A stretch of 38,322 nucleotides of DNA, taken from contig NZ_JAGPOT010000069.1 of assembly GCF_018224015.1 (NCBI RefSeq), positions 1-38,322 on the forward strand, in the 5' to 3' direction. This DNA is from Pseudarthrobacter albicanus (lineage in GTDB: Bacteria > Actinomycetota > Actinomycetes > Actinomycetales > Micrococcaceae). Positions 1-8,254 of this stretch are shown here, in pieces. The notes below the pieces were generated by a model. The model saw only the letters and a list, made by a program, of their open reading frames with translations. It was not told the DNA's origin and made no database searches. The position numbers were made by a program, and so were the translations under genes. Each line of letters starts with the position of its first letter. Positions within the stretch are counted from its first letter, which is position 1.

Positions 1-232
1 GCACCTTCAGCGCCGCGGTCCGGGCTTCCAGCCGCGCCACGGCGGCGAGCCCGTCCAGGCAGTCATCGGCCAGATTCCGCAACGGATCGGCGTTTCCGAG
101 GGGATCGGCGCCGGGCGGACCCGGGTGGTCCGCGCCGGCGCCGGTGAAGGCAGCAAGCACAGCAGCGGACGCGGCGACGGCCTCCAGGGCCTCCCTGCTT
201 CCGGCACTCCACGCTGCTGTTCTGCTGTCCAC
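1..232 (-). CDS. Partial DUF222/HNH-endonuclease-like protein (N-terminus only)
   Basis: This gene runs off the left edge of the window; only about the first 77 codons are present. The reading frame begins with a GTG at 232 (MDSRTAAWS...) and an in-frame TGA lies 15 bases upstream of it, so no earlier start is possible. The segment DPLRNLADDCLDGLAAVARL followed by EARTAALKV resembles the opening of the DUF222 (13E12-repeat) HNH endonuclease-like proteins that occur in many copies in Arthrobacter genomes. The HNH motif itself would lie outside the window. No good ribosome binding site is visible before the GTG. The family assignment rests on recalled sequence style, and the function of these proteins is poorly known. 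Confidence 0.55.
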   Translation of the reverse strand, partial: MDSRTAAWSAGSREALEAVAASAAVLAAFTGAGADHPGPPGADPLGNADPLRNLADDCLDGLAAVARLEARTAALKV

Positions 233-369
233 ACACTCAGTACATCAGGAGGCACTGACAATATGATGAAATTGGCTGTGAGGCAGCAGGACACCGGCAC
301 TGCGGGGAACACTCTTCGGGTGCCACCGTGAGGGCGCACCCACCAGTTCCCGTCGTCTCGTGTATTGGG

Positions 370-606
370 TCACGGCACTGGAGAAAAACCAGCATGGACG
401 CGGGCACCTTTGTCATTGTCGTCGAACGGCAGGGCGCTGATTTCCCCGTTGGGTTCCAGAAAGGCCCGGCGTACCGGAGCAAAGTCGGTAAGCCCACGCA
501 GGCGCAGTGGGGGAATGCAGCTCTTCACTGCTGATGAACTCCCGGGCGGGGTCGAGGCGACCGTTGAGCGGTGCGCACTTCGGCCGCCCAAGGCCATGGG
601 TTTCAG
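370..606 (-). pseudogene. DUF421 (YetF-like) membrane protein, C-terminal remnant
   Basis: Two reading frames on the minus strand join into one recognisable C-terminal domain. The first reads GRPKCAPLNGRLDPAREFIS then SEELHS. After one frame change it reads LRLRGLTDFAPVRRAFLEPN then GEISALPFDD, ending at a TGA near 370. DUF421 proteins end in a cytoplasmic domain with just this pattern (NGR...EEL...LR..G..D...VR.A.LEPNGEIS). The frame change coincides with a run of five G on the plus strand (509-513), where four would restore the frame. The membrane half of the protein is missing because the next gene ends at 687, so this is a remnant even if the homopolymer is a sequencing error. I see nothing coding in 233-369 apart from a weak 22-codon ORF. 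Confidence 0.5.
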
Positions 607-686
607 ATGTGGGCGGACGGCTGCAGTCCGGTTGTGATCAGCCTGTGCTTCCGCGGCAGCGATCAGTGGAACTGTAACGCGCCGGG

Positions 687-1325
687 CTAGTCGATGACCT
701 TCAGGCCCGTGCCCCAGTTGAAGTTCTCATAGGCGGGGTTGGCCTGCAGCGCCATGATCAGGAGCATGAATCCCTCCAGTTCCCGCGCGTGGTGCAGCCC
801 GCCGACCTTCAGCGGCCGCAGCCCGGCAGCGGCAGCGAACGCCGCCACCTCATTGCCGGCCGTTTCGGAGTCGGAAGCGATGAACACATCCAGCGGCATC
901 CCGCCCGTGGAGCCAGCGGCGAGGGGGCCTGCAAACGTGGTGTTGAACGCCTTCACCACGCGGGCTCCCGGAAGCAGTTTGGCGATCTCCTCGGCGGAGG
1001 AGGTGCCGGATTCGACGACGAGCGAGTCAAAGGTTTCCGTATTGATGGGATTGCCGATGTCGATCACCGTTTTGCCGCTCAGGGTGTCACCGTAGTGCGT
1101 GGCAACTTCCTTGGCCGGACCGAAGTAGAGGGCCAGCACCACAATGTCGCCGTCGGGGATGTCGCCGAGCCCCCCGGACGTGGTGGTGCCGCCAATCTCC
1201 GCCGCGAGCCTGGCGGCGTTCGCCGGGGTCCGGTCCAGGATCTGGACCTTGCGGCCGGCCGCCACGGCACGCGTGCCGATCGCCCGGGCCATGTTTCCGC
1301 TGCCGATGATGGTGATGTCTGTCAT
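687..1325 (-). CDS. NAD(P)-binding oxidoreductase, F420-dependent NADP reductase-like
   Basis: The 212-residue protein opens with a Rossmann dinucleotide-binding motif (TIIGSGNMARAIGTRA, about residues 4-19) and has the compact layout of the NADPH-dependent F420 reductase / NAD-binding domain family. An Asp follows the second strand (ILDRTPANA). A VIDIGNPIN strand and a VVKAFNTTFAG segment follow near the middle, both typical of F420H2:NADP oxidoreductase relatives. A Shine-Dalgarno-like GGAAGGAAG precedes the ATG at a normal distance. Members of this family are often annotated as putative dinucleotide-binding enzymes, and the physiological substrate cannot be told from sequence. The gene stands alone, with the next minus-strand gene ending 31 bases upstream of its start. 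Confidence 0.8.
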   Translation of the reverse strand: MTDITIIGSGNMARAIGTRAVAAGRKVQILDRTPANAARLAAEIGGTTTSGGLGDIPDGDIVVLALYFGPAKEVATHYGDTLSGKTVIDIGNPINTETFDSLVVESGTSSAEEIAKLLPGARVVKAFNTTFAGPLAAGSTGGMPLDVFIASDSETAGNEVAAFAAAAGLRPLKVGGLHHARELEGFMLLIMALQANPAYENFNWGTGLKVID

Positions 1326-1356
1326 GGTGCTTCCTTCCGGGAAATGGTGGAGAGAT

Positions 1357-1953
1357 TCAGCTCAATAGGGAAGCATCCGAGTCCACGCCGGCCGCGCGTT
1401 CGGCCTCGGCCAGTGCCTGTTCCAGCCGCCGGACCGCCGGTCCGTAGCCGGCGTCGTTCTCGTCCCGCAGCCGCTCGGCCGCCTTCATCGCCTTGATGAG
1501 GGCGGCCGTTTCCGGCCGGCGCGGATCGCTCATGGCCGGGAAGTCGATGAGGCACGCTGGGTCGAGCTCGTAGCGCTGCCACCGGGCCAGCACCCTCCGG
1601 TGGAGGGCGGCGGCGGCTTCATTGGCGGACACCGTTTCCCGGCAGGCGCGGCGGACCTCCTGGCGGCGCAACAGCCGGGGGGTCCACCGGTAGGCGGCGA
1701 CGCCGGTCCCCGCCGCGAGGAGTCCGAGCATCAGCCCGGCCCACGGCGCGGCGAGGGAGGGGAGGATCACGGCCGGCGCAACGACGGCGAGTCCCGCGAA
1801 ACCGTCCCAGAACACCGCATCCGGCAGCCCGGCGTCGGCGTTCCGGTGTTTCCGGGCCAGATAGGCGGACCCGGCCACCGCGACAACGACGAGAACGGCC
1901 AGGGCGAGCAGCTGCCAGATCCCGAGCGGGGAGGATCCTGATTGAGCCGGCAT
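1357..1953 (-). CDS. Hypothetical membrane protein with cytoplasmic coiled tail
   Basis: The protein has 198 residues when started at the ATG at 1953, which has a GGAGG nine bases upstream. A GTG 21 bases earlier (1974) would overlap that ribosome site and is less likely. Residues about 12-33 form a strong hydrophobic segment (LLALAVLVVVAVAGSAYLA) and a second, longer hydrophobic stretch lies around residues 48-85, suggesting two or three membrane passes. The remaining C-terminal half is charged and helical, rich in Arg, Glu and Ala. I do not recognise a family. The gene may be co-transcribed with the reductase downstream, which begins 31 bases after its stop. Confidence 0.65.
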   Translation of the reverse strand: MPAQSGSSPLGIWQLLALAVLVVVAVAGSAYLARKHRNADAGLPDAVFWDGFAGLAVVAPAVILPSLAAPWAGLMLGLLAAGTGVAAYRWTPRLLRRQEVRRACRETVSANEAAAALHRRVLARWQRYELDPACLIDFPAMSDPRRPETAALIKAMKAAERLRDENDAGYGPAVRRLEQALAEAERAAGVDSDASLLS

Positions 1954-2092
1954 TCCAACACACCTCCAGGACACGCTTACAGGGAACCTGCCCGGGCGGG
2001 CCTGGTTCCGCTAGTTCCATTGGAATCCACGGGGCGCGGGCCGTCAATGGCGTTCACGGCCCGGGCAGTCCGGGCGTAGTAGCCTTGGCCCC

Positions 2093-2470
2093 ATGCGATT
2101 GAAAATGTGCAGCATCCACGTCCGGGAGCCTGCTGCGGCCCATGAGTTCTACACCGGGATCCTGGGTTTTGAGACCCTGATGGCGCTGCCGGAGCAGAAC
2201 CTGTATATCGTCAAGGACCCGGCCGGGGCGGGCTCCGTGGGGCTCCTGCTGGAGCCCAGCGAGAACCCGATCGGCGCTGCCTACATGAACGGGCTCCACG
2301 ACGCCGGGATGCCCGCGATCGTGCTGGGCGTTCCGGACGTCCGGGCCGAATACGAGCGGCTCACGGCCAAGGGGGTCATGTTCCAGGGCGAACCGTCCGA
2401 AGGCCCCGGCGGGATCTCCGCCGTGCTCGACGACGGCTGCGGGAACTTCGTCCAGCTGCACCAGGACTGA
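2093..2470 (+). CDS. VOC-family (glyoxalase/bleomycin-resistance-like) protein
   Basis: The 125-residue protein is one vicinal-oxygen-chelate unit with two beta-alpha-beta-beta-beta modules. The first carries KMCSIHVREPAAAHEFYTGI with the usual FY..LGF segment, and the second AIVLGVPDVRAEYERLTAKG and a closing DDGCGNFVQLHQ strand. The metal-ligand positions of classical VOC enzymes may be His9 in the first strand, and the terminal strand has Gln rather than Glu before LHQD, so a metal-free or altered role is possible. Proteins of this size range from dioxygenases and epimerases to drug-binding proteins, and the substrate cannot be assigned. It is encoded alone, 60 bases before the restriction-modification genes. 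Confidence 0.85.
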   Translation: MRLKMCSIHVREPAAAHEFYTGILGFETLMALPEQNLYIVKDPAGAGSVGLLLEPSENPIGAAYMNGLHDAGMPAIVLGVPDVRAEYERLTAKGVMFQGEPSEGPGGISAVLDDGCGNFVQLHQD

Positions 2471-2529
2471 GCTGTTCGTCGGCCGGCGACCCGGCGCACA
2501 GGGTCGGCCCTGCCCACTAAGCTCGATCT

Positions 2530-4039
2530 GTGATTACCGGTGAAATAAAGTCCCAAGTCGACAAGGTCTGGAATACGTTCTGGAGCGGCGGCATCTCCAA
2601 CCCGCTGGAGATCATCGAGCAGATCACCTATCTGCTCTTCCTCAAGAGGCTTGACGAGCGCCACACGCTTCAGGAGAAGAAGGCCAATCTGCTGGGCCAG
2701 CCGATGGAGGAGGCCGTCTTCCCGGCCGGCAATGATCCGAAGGGCCGGCCGTACGCGGATCTTCGCTGGAGCCGCTTCAGGAATTTCGCCAAGGACGAGA
2801 TGTTCACCGTGTTCTCGGAGTCCGTCTTCCCGTTCCTGCTTCCCGTTCCTGCGCAACGAGCTGCCCAAGCTGGCCAACGGTGAGGACTCCACCTACAGCC
2901 ACCACATGAGGGACGCACAGTTCAAGATCCCCAACGCCGGCGTTCTGCAGCTGGTGGTGGATGTCATTGACGGCATCAACATGGACGGCCGGGACACCAA
3001 GGGCGACCTGTACGAGTACATGCTGTCCAAGCTGGCATCCGCCGGGCAGAACGGCCAGTTCCGCACGCCGCGCCACATCATCGACCTCATGGTGGACATG
3101 ACGGCCCCGAAGCCGCTGGAGGCGATCTGCGACCCGGCGTCCGGCACCTGCGGCTTCCTGGTGCAGGCGGGGGAGCACCTCCGCAGGAACCATCCGAGCC
3201 TGCTGACGAATCCGGATTCGAACAAGTTTTTCCACAACCAGCAGTTCCACGGCTTCGACTTCGACAACACGATGCTCCGGGTCGGCTCCATGAACATGCT
3301 GCTGCACGGCGTGGAGAACCCGGACATCTCCTACCGCGACTCCCTCGCCGACCTGCACAGCACCGAGGAAGAGAAGTACGACGTCATCCTCGCGAACCCT
3401 CCGTTCGCCGGCAGCCTGGACTACGACAACGTTGCCAAGGATCTCCTGAGCGTCGTCAAGACAAAGAAGACCGAGCTCCTCTTCCTGGCGCTTTTCATCA
3501 AGCTGCTCAAGCCGGGCGGCCGGGCCGCGGTGGTTGTGCCCGACGGCGTACTGTTCGGCTCCAGCAAGGCCCACAAGGAACTGCGGAAAATGATCGTGGA
3601 GGGCCACAGGCTCGACGCCGTCGTCAAGCTGCCGTCCGGGGTCTTCAAGCCCTACGCAGGGGTGTCCACCGCCATCCTGTTCTTCACCAAGACCAACTCC
3701 GGCGGCACGGACAACGTCTGGTTCTACGACGTGCGCTCGGACGGCTTCTCCCTGGACGACAAGCGCACGCCTCTCGGTTCCTCCGACGTCCCCGATGTCC
3801 TCTCCCGCTGGAAGCAGCGCACGACGGCGGAACTCACCCGGGCGCGGACCGAGCAGTCGTTCTGCGTGCCGCTGTCGGAGATTGCGGCGAACGACTACGA
3901 CCTGTCCCTCAACCGGTACCGGGAGATCGAGCACGAAGAAATCGATCATGCGGCCCTGGCGGATATTCTTGCGGCTCTGGACGAGCTTGAAGGTGAGATC
4001 TCGCAGGGCATGGCGGAACTGCGGGGGCTGCTGAAGTGA
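2530..4039 (+). pseudogene. hsdM: Type I restriction-modification DNA methyltransferase subunit, frameshifted
   Basis: HsdM methylates adenine in a type I restriction-modification complex with HsdS and HsdR. The frame opens at GTG 2530 with MITGEIKSQVDKVWNTFWSG, the typical HsdM N-terminal helical domain, and runs to ESVFPFL near residue 103. There a perfect 13-bp tandem duplication (2827-2852) throws it out of frame, and a TGA follows at 2881-2883. The rest continues in the +1 frame: motif I DPASGTCGF (about residue 196) and the catalytic NPPF (about residue 284) are intact. Removing one 13-bp copy restores a 498-residue protein of normal length. As written, no full-length HsdM is made; the C-terminal part could only be made by re-initiation and would lack the N-terminal domain. 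No clear ribosome site precedes the GTG. Confidence 0.88.
2827..2852 (+). repeat. Perfect 13-bp tandem duplication inside hsdM
   Basis: The 13-mer TTCCCGTTCCTGC occurs twice in a row (2827-2839 and 2840-2852) with no mismatch. Thirteen is not a multiple of three, so the second copy shifts the hsdM frame. With one copy the translation reads ESVFPFLRNELPKL, a normal HsdM sequence. Such a duplication can arise or revert by replication slippage, so it may act as an on/off switch, or it may simply be a loss-of-function mutation. Confidence 0.95.
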
Positions 4040-5181
4040 ATCGAGTTCGCCTTGATGACGTAGCTGAATTCATCAACGGCTTCGCCTTTAAGCCACAGGA
4101 CTGGGGCGAACACGGACTGCCGATTATCCGAATTCAGAACCTAAATGATCCAGCGAAGCCGTTTAACAGAACGACCCGAACCGTCAATTCGAAGTTCGTG
4201 GCGGCGCCAGGTGATCTGTTGGTTTCGTGGTCCGCATCTCTTGGAGTATTCACGTGGACCCGGTCCGAGCGTGGCCTTGTCAACCAGCACATTTTCCGCG
4301 TGCTCCCGCTCGAGCTCCAGGTGGACAAAAGCTACCTAAGGCATATGCTGGCTGGCGCTTTGGCTGACATGGCGGCCCATCTCCACGGAGCAACGATGCA
4401 GCATGTCAATCGGGGCGCTTTCTTGGATACTACGATCCCCTTGCCACTGCTAAGCGAGCAGCGGCGGATAGCGGTGATCCTGGACAAGGCCGACGAGCTG
4501 CGCACCAAACGCCGCCAAGCCCTCGCCCACCTCGACACCCTCACGCAGTCGATCTTCCACTCCGTGTTTGGCACACCCGGCGATGGTTGGCGAACGGCCC
4601 GTCTAGACGACATGTGTGATGTTTCGTCCGGAATAACCAAGGGCAGGAAAACGGCTGCTGAAGGCCTGACAGACTATCCTTACCTGGCCGTATCGAATGT
4701 TCAAGATCGGTCCCTGGACATGTCTGTTGTCAAAGAGATTGCCGTTTCGGCTCGGGAGGCCGCGCGCTATCGTCTTCGACGCGGCGACCTCTTGCTGACT
4801 GAAGGCGGCGACCCCGATAAGCTCGGCCGCGGCACCATCTGGAACGACGAACTGCCGTGGTGTCTCCACCAAAACCATGTCTTCCGCGTTCGTCCCAGAT
4901 CGGTGGAAGCCGTTCCGGTGTACCTGAGTTGGCATCTGGCATCGCCTGAGGCGAAATCCTACTTCTTGCGAATGGCCAAACAGACGACTGGGATTGCGTC
5001 AATCAATAAGACCCAGCTGTCGGCCACGCCCATTAATCTCCCCCCGCTAGAACTCCAGCAAACCTTCGCAACCCGCGCCGCCGCCGTCGAGCGTTTAAAA
5101 GAAAACCACCGCAAGCACCCCGCCGAACTGGACACTCTGTTCGCGTCGCTTCAACACCGGGCGTTCAAAGGAGAACTCTGA
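4036..5181 (+). CDS. hsdS: Type I restriction-modification specificity subunit
   Basis: HsdS (381 residues) recognises the two half-sites of the target DNA. Two target-recognition domains are visible. The first begins at RLDDVAEFINGFAFKPQDWG and closes with LPLLSEQRRIAVILDKADEL, the conserved spacer helix. The second begins near RLDDMCDVSSGITKGRKTA and closes with the related LPPLELQQTFATRAAAVE helix. The start is a GTG that overlaps the hsdM stop (GTGA), showing tight coupling to hsdM. The length is somewhat short of the usual 400-450 residues but both domains are complete. The gene is less GC-rich than its neighbours, as is common for specificity subunits that move by transfer. Confidence 0.9.
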   Translation: MNRVRLDDVAEFINGFAFKPQDWGEHGLPIIRIQNLNDPAKPFNRTTRTVNSKFVAAPGDLLVSWSASLGVFTWTRSERGLVNQHIFRVLPLELQVDKSYLRHMLAGALADMAAHLHGATMQHVNRGAFLDTTIPLPLLSEQRRIAVILDKADELRTKRRQALAHLDTLTQSIFHSVFGTPGDGWRTARLDDMCDVSSGITKGRKTAAEGLTDYPYLAVSNVQDRSLDMSVVKEIAVSAREAARYRLRRGDLLLTEGGDPDKLGRGTIWNDELPWCLHQNHVFRVRPRSVEAVPVYLSWHLASPEAKSYFLRMAKQTTGIASINKTQLSATPINLPPLELQQTFATRAAAVERLKENHRKHPAELDTLFASLQHRAFKGEL

Positions 5182-6116
5182 TGACTGAAGTTGTCGAGCA
5201 AGACGGCATCCCCAAGTGGCACGGTTTCATGTCTCCGATCCTTCGGGTCCTTTCAGACGGACAGCCCCGGACAAGGACCGAGCTCAGCAAGCAGGCGATG
5301 GACACTCTTGGCCTGCCTGAAGAGCTGCGCGCTGTTCGGCTCGGCTCCGGAGGCCTCAAGGCAAAGGGCCGCGTGGGCTGGGCAATCTCGCACCTGATCG
5401 CTGCCACCGCGTTAGCGCGGCCAGATAACGCTCTCTACGTCATTACCGATGCGGGGCAACAGCTCCTCATCAGCAACCCCGACGGTTTGGCCCAGGCGCA
5501 GTTGCGCGGGATTGACGCCTACCGTCGGCATCAGGCAGAGGTGCGGGCCGCGCGGCGGGAGACCTCTCCCTCGGCCGAGATCGAAATCCTGGACGAAGAC
5601 GCCGACCCCACGGACGTCATTGAAGCGGCCATCGATCGAATTCACGCCGAAACCGGATCGTCCCTGCTGAGCCGCATCCTCGCCAGCTCGCCTGAATTCT
5701 TTGAGCATGCGGTCGTGGACCTGCTCCTGAAAATGGGCTACGGGGGAGCCGAGCAGCGGGGCCGCCGTATCGGCGGCTCCGGCGACGGCGGGGTTGATGG
5801 TGTGATCGACCAGGACGCTCTTGGCCTCGACCGCGTCTACATCCAGGCAAAGCGGTACAGCGCGGACAATACGGTGGGCAGGGAAGCCATCCAGGCCTTC
5901 GTGGGCGCTCTCCATGGTGTTTCGGCTTCCAAAGGCGTCTTCATCACCACCAGCAGATTCTCGCAGGGGGCCAAGGACTATGCGGCCAATATCCCGACCC
6001 GTACCATCCTGATCGATGGGAAGCGACTGGTGAAACTCATGATCGAGTACCGAGTAGGAGTCCAGGTCAAGCAGAGCTACAACGTGGTGGAGCTGGATGA
6101 GGACTTCTTCGAATAA
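5181..6116 (+). CDS. Mrr-like restriction endonuclease
   Basis: This 311-residue protein has the two-part layout of Mrr, a type IV enzyme that cuts methylated DNA. The N-terminal winged-helix region (about residues 15-100) has an Mrr_N-like pattern with GRVGWAISHLIAATALARPD and VITDAGQQLL. The C-terminal nuclease domain has FFEHAVVDLLLKMGYG, then GDGGVDG with the catalytic Asp and IQAKRY with the Gln-x-Lys form of the PD-(D/E)xK site, as in Escherichia coli Mrr. Its ATG overlaps the hsdS stop by one base (TGATG), so it is translationally coupled to hsdS. A methyl-directed nuclease beside a methyltransferase operon raises the question of self-restriction, so its specificity presumably differs from the HsdM mark. 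Confidence 0.88.
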   Translation: MTEVVEQDGIPKWHGFMSPILRVLSDGQPRTRTELSKQAMDTLGLPEELRAVRLGSGGLKAKGRVGWAISHLIAATALARPDNALYVITDAGQQLLISNPDGLAQAQLRGIDAYRRHQAEVRAARRETSPSAEIEILDEDADPTDVIEAAIDRIHAETGSSLLSRILASSPEFFEHAVVDLLLKMGYGGAEQRGRRIGGSGDGGVDGVIDQDALGLDRVYIQAKRYSADNTVGREAIQAFVGALHGVSASKGVFITTSRFSQGAKDYAANIPTRTILIDGKRLVKLMIEYRVGVQVKQSYNVVELDEDFFE

Positions 6117-6118
6117 GA

Positions 6119-7006
6119 ATGGAGAATCTCAGCGATTTCGTGGATCTGGCGGGGTGGACGCCGTACCAGGATGAACCCGCCGGCGAGAACGAGAAGACGT
6201 GGTTCCAAGACGAGGACGGGGCATTATGGATCTTCAAACGGAATCGTCCGCAACGGAGCCCTAACGAGAACGCGACCGAGTTCATCGCCAGTCAGATCGC
6301 TGGACTGCTTGGAGTGCCGGCGGCCACAGTCAGGCTGGCAACGCTGGGAGGCAGCATCGGGTGCGTTTCCAAAGATGTTAAGTCCGATCCACGAAACCAG
6401 TTGGATGCAGGTTCGCTGTTTATCGCGGAAATCGTCCCGGATTTTGATCCCAAAGACCGCGGGGCCCGTGGGCATTCTCTCCGGAACATCGCGTCGGTCC
6501 TGGCGGCGGTGTCGCCACCCCTGGGACACGAAGAGGCCGGTCTGTCGGCGACCGGATGGTTCGCCGGCTTTCTCGTCTTGGACGCGCTCATTGGCAACCA
6601 AGACCGGCACAGTGAGAACTGGAGCATCGAAATAACTCCGGATGGGACCTACCACCTGGCGCCGTCCTACGATCACGCAACCAGCCTTGGTATTGTTCAA
6701 AGGAACCCGGAAAAACTGAATCGGCTGGTAAGCGATCCGGGAGCTGTCCGAAAATTTGCGGCCAGGGCAGTCGGCGGTCGGTTCGAAGGAATGGCGAAAG
6801 TGCCGCTCGTCGAGGTTGCTTCGCAGTTTTGCGTGGATGCGGGACCCGCTGTCACCACTCATTGGGCATCCGCGATAGCGGGACTGGATATCGGTGCCGC
6901 CCCAGAAATCGTGGCCAGGGGTAAAATGTCGTCTCCAAGCGATAGGTTGGCCCTGGAACTAATTCGCATCAACAAGGAAAGGCTCGTGACATGTCTTCGC
7001 TCGTGA
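6119..7006 (+). CDS. HipA-like kinase-fold protein
   Basis: The 295-residue protein has the kinase core of the HipA family. LWIFKRN (about residue 40) supplies a Lys where nucleotide is bound, NATEFIASQIAGLLGVP follows as the helix pairing with it, ALIGNQDRHSENW (about residues 158-170) is the catalytic loop with Asp, Arg, His and Asn, and LAPSYDHATSLG carries the metal-binding Asp. The HipA N-subdomain is absent; at 295 residues the protein is much shorter than the roughly 440 of HipA. No HipB-type antitoxin is present. The start follows the mrr stop by two bases, and the end overlaps the next gene by 16 bases, so it belongs to the restriction operon. Classical HipA phosphorylates glutamyl-tRNA synthetase; the target here is unknown. 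Confidence 0.72.
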   Translation: MENLSDFVDLAGWTPYQDEPAGENEKTWFQDEDGALWIFKRNRPQRSPNENATEFIASQIAGLLGVPAATVRLATLGGSIGCVSKDVKSDPRNQLDAGSLFIAEIVPDFDPKDRGARGHSLRNIASVLAAVSPPLGHEEAGLSATGWFAGFLVLDALIGNQDRHSENWSIEITPDGTYHLAPSYDHATSLGIVQRNPEKLNRLVSDPGAVRKFAARAVGGRFEGMAKVPLVEVASQFCVDAGPAVTTHWASAIAGLDIGAAPEIVARGKMSSPSDRLALELIRINKERLVTCLRS

Positions 7007-7716
7007 CCGATCCTCGTCCCGTCGCTGTCCAGAATGGAGACGCCGCCCTCCTCGTGGCCTGGCAGCATCCGGAGACGCGCCGGTACCGCCTCCTGGGACG
7101 CGCAGTAGCCTCGCAGGACGGCTATCACTTCGAGTACTTCGCATCCATGCAGTCCGAGCCCGACTTCCGCCCGATTCCCGGGTTCTCGGATCCGCACAAG
7201 ACGTACACGTCGAAAGTGCTGTTTCCACTTTTGTCCGGACGCATCATGAGCGCCAGCCGGCCTGACCGCCCCGAGTGGCTGCAGCGGCTTGAGCTGCCCG
7301 AGGATGCGGCACCGTTCGAAATCCTGGGGCACTCCTTCGGAAAGCGGGTTGCGGACACTTACGAGTTCTTTGATGAGCCGGAAATAGACCTGGTCAAGGG
7401 AACCCTGACGTTTGTCGTGCCCGTCCATGGACTTCGATACATGACATCCGCGGCGCAGGAATACGTCGACCGGTCGCTCACAAAAGGGGATCAGTTGGAT
7501 GCTGTCGCCGAACCAGGGAACGCCGCTGACTCCCGCGCAGTTGGGCTATGGGCCGGTGGCCACAAGATCGGGTTTGTCCCTGCTCCTGTACTGGACTACG
7601 TCGGCATGCTCGGCAAGTCCGGAACGTACTCGGCGCGCGTCGTGCGCCGGAATCCGAAATCGGAGGGCTCCCACACCCGGGTGGTCACGCAATTGGTATG
7701 GCGCCAGACCCCGTAA
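6991..7716 (+). CDS. HIRAN-domain protein partnered with the HipA-like kinase
   Basis: The 241-residue protein is likely bipartite. The N-terminal 120 residues (YRLLGRAVASQDGYHFEYF, then FRPIPGFSDPHKTYTSKVLF) resemble the beta-rich N-subdomain region found upstream of some HipA-like kinases. Residues about 165-225 read GDQLDAVAEPGNAADSRAVG then GHKIGFVPAPVLDYV, which fits the HIRAN fold, a DNA-end or single-strand-DNA binding module (pattern L..E..N..D..AV......IG..P). The ATG has GGAAAGG seven bases upstream and lies inside the last codons of the kinase gene, so the two are made together. I infer the pair may form one split HipA-type protein with a DNA-sensing part. The HIRAN call is from pattern only. 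Confidence 0.62.
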   Translation: MSSLVTDPRPVAVQNGDAALLVAWQHPETRRYRLLGRAVASQDGYHFEYFASMQSEPDFRPIPGFSDPHKTYTSKVLFPLLSGRIMSASRPDRPEWLQRLELPEDAAPFEILGHSFGKRVADTYEFFDEPEIDLVKGTLTFVVPVHGLRYMTSAAQEYVDRSLTKGDQLDAVAEPGNAADSRAVGLWAGGHKIGFVPAPVLDYVGMLGKSGTYSARVVRRNPKSEGSHTRVVTQLVWRQTP

Positions 7717-7756
7717 CGCACTCGGTAACACGACCGTCCGGGCCCTCCTGGGCAGC

Positions 7757-7856
7757 AACTGTCGCCGCCTCATGATTGGCTGGTGCCAGCCCGCGACGCT
7801 GCCAGATGGGGGCCACTTCAGTGGGGGCAGCCAACACCAACTTCGGTTTTCTCGTG
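7757..7856 (+). repeat. Diverged copy of the hsdR 5' region (remnant)
   Basis: This stretch aligns over about 100 bases to 8725-8826, with roughly three quarters of the bases identical and a net two-base indel. Shared blocks include AACTGT, CATGATTG, CCAGC, GGGGGCC and GTGGGGGCAG. After the shared GTG (7821) it encodes MGAANTNFGFLV and then stops at TGA. The live copy encodes MGAGNSNFGFLVAEW. Homology ends exactly where the vapC gene region begins. It is therefore the leader and first 12 codons of an hsdR, 104 bases after the HIRAN gene, where hsdR would be expected in the ancestral operon. Confidence 0.75.
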
Positions 7857-7870
7857 TGAACTCAGTTGCC

Positions 7871-8254
7871 TTAGTCACCCACCTCAAGAATCTCGACAAC
7901 GTCGCTGACCAACTCGAAATCCTTGGCGTTCCGCGTCATCAAAGGAACGCCAAGCGCGTGCGCCTGTGCAGCGATCATGATGTCCTTGCTTCTGGCATGC
8001 TGCGGCCTGAGTGTCCGGACCCGTGCGGCGAGCTCGCCGTAGCTCTCGGCTGCATGTTCATCGAAGAGAATCCAGTCCATCAGCTCCCGCCAGACCGCGA
8101 GACGGCGCACCCGGTGGCGTCGGATTTGCTCCGACGCCGATGACCGGATGCCGAACTGCAGCTCCGCCAGCGAGATGATGCTGGAACCGAGCACGGCACC
8201 CGCTGGCCACACGGACGGCGGGCTGATGAGGACGTTCGTATCCAGGAGAATCAC
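7871..8254 (-). CDS. vapC: VapC-type PIN-domain ribonuclease toxin
   Basis: The protein has 127 residues when started at the GTG at 8254, which overlaps the antitoxin stop (GTGA) and puts the hallmark LLDTNVL at the N-terminus. PIN-domain metal ligands are all present: Asp5, Glu31 (ISLAELQFG), Asp91 (SKDIMIAAQA) and Asn109/Asp112 (TRNAKDF). VapC toxins cut specific RNAs, often tRNAs or the sarcin-ricin loop, and are held inactive by the cognate antitoxin encoded just upstream. A longer reading frame starts at 8317 but has no family support. The gene lies on the opposite strand to the restriction operon, between the two copies of the hsdR leader. Confidence 0.9.
   Translation of the reverse strand: MILLDTNVLISPPSVWPAGAVLGSSIISLAELQFGIRSSASEQIRRHRVRRLAVWRELMDWILFDEHAAESYGELAARVRTLRPQHARSKDIMIAAQAHALGVPLMTRNAKDFELVSDVVEILEVGD

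Noticed and set aside
263..331. 22-codon plus-strand ORF (ATG at 263) with AGGAGG nine bases upstream
   Set aside because: It lies in the gap upstream of the DUF222 gene, has no family likeness and no partner gene downstream on its strand; a good ribosome-site match can occur by chance.
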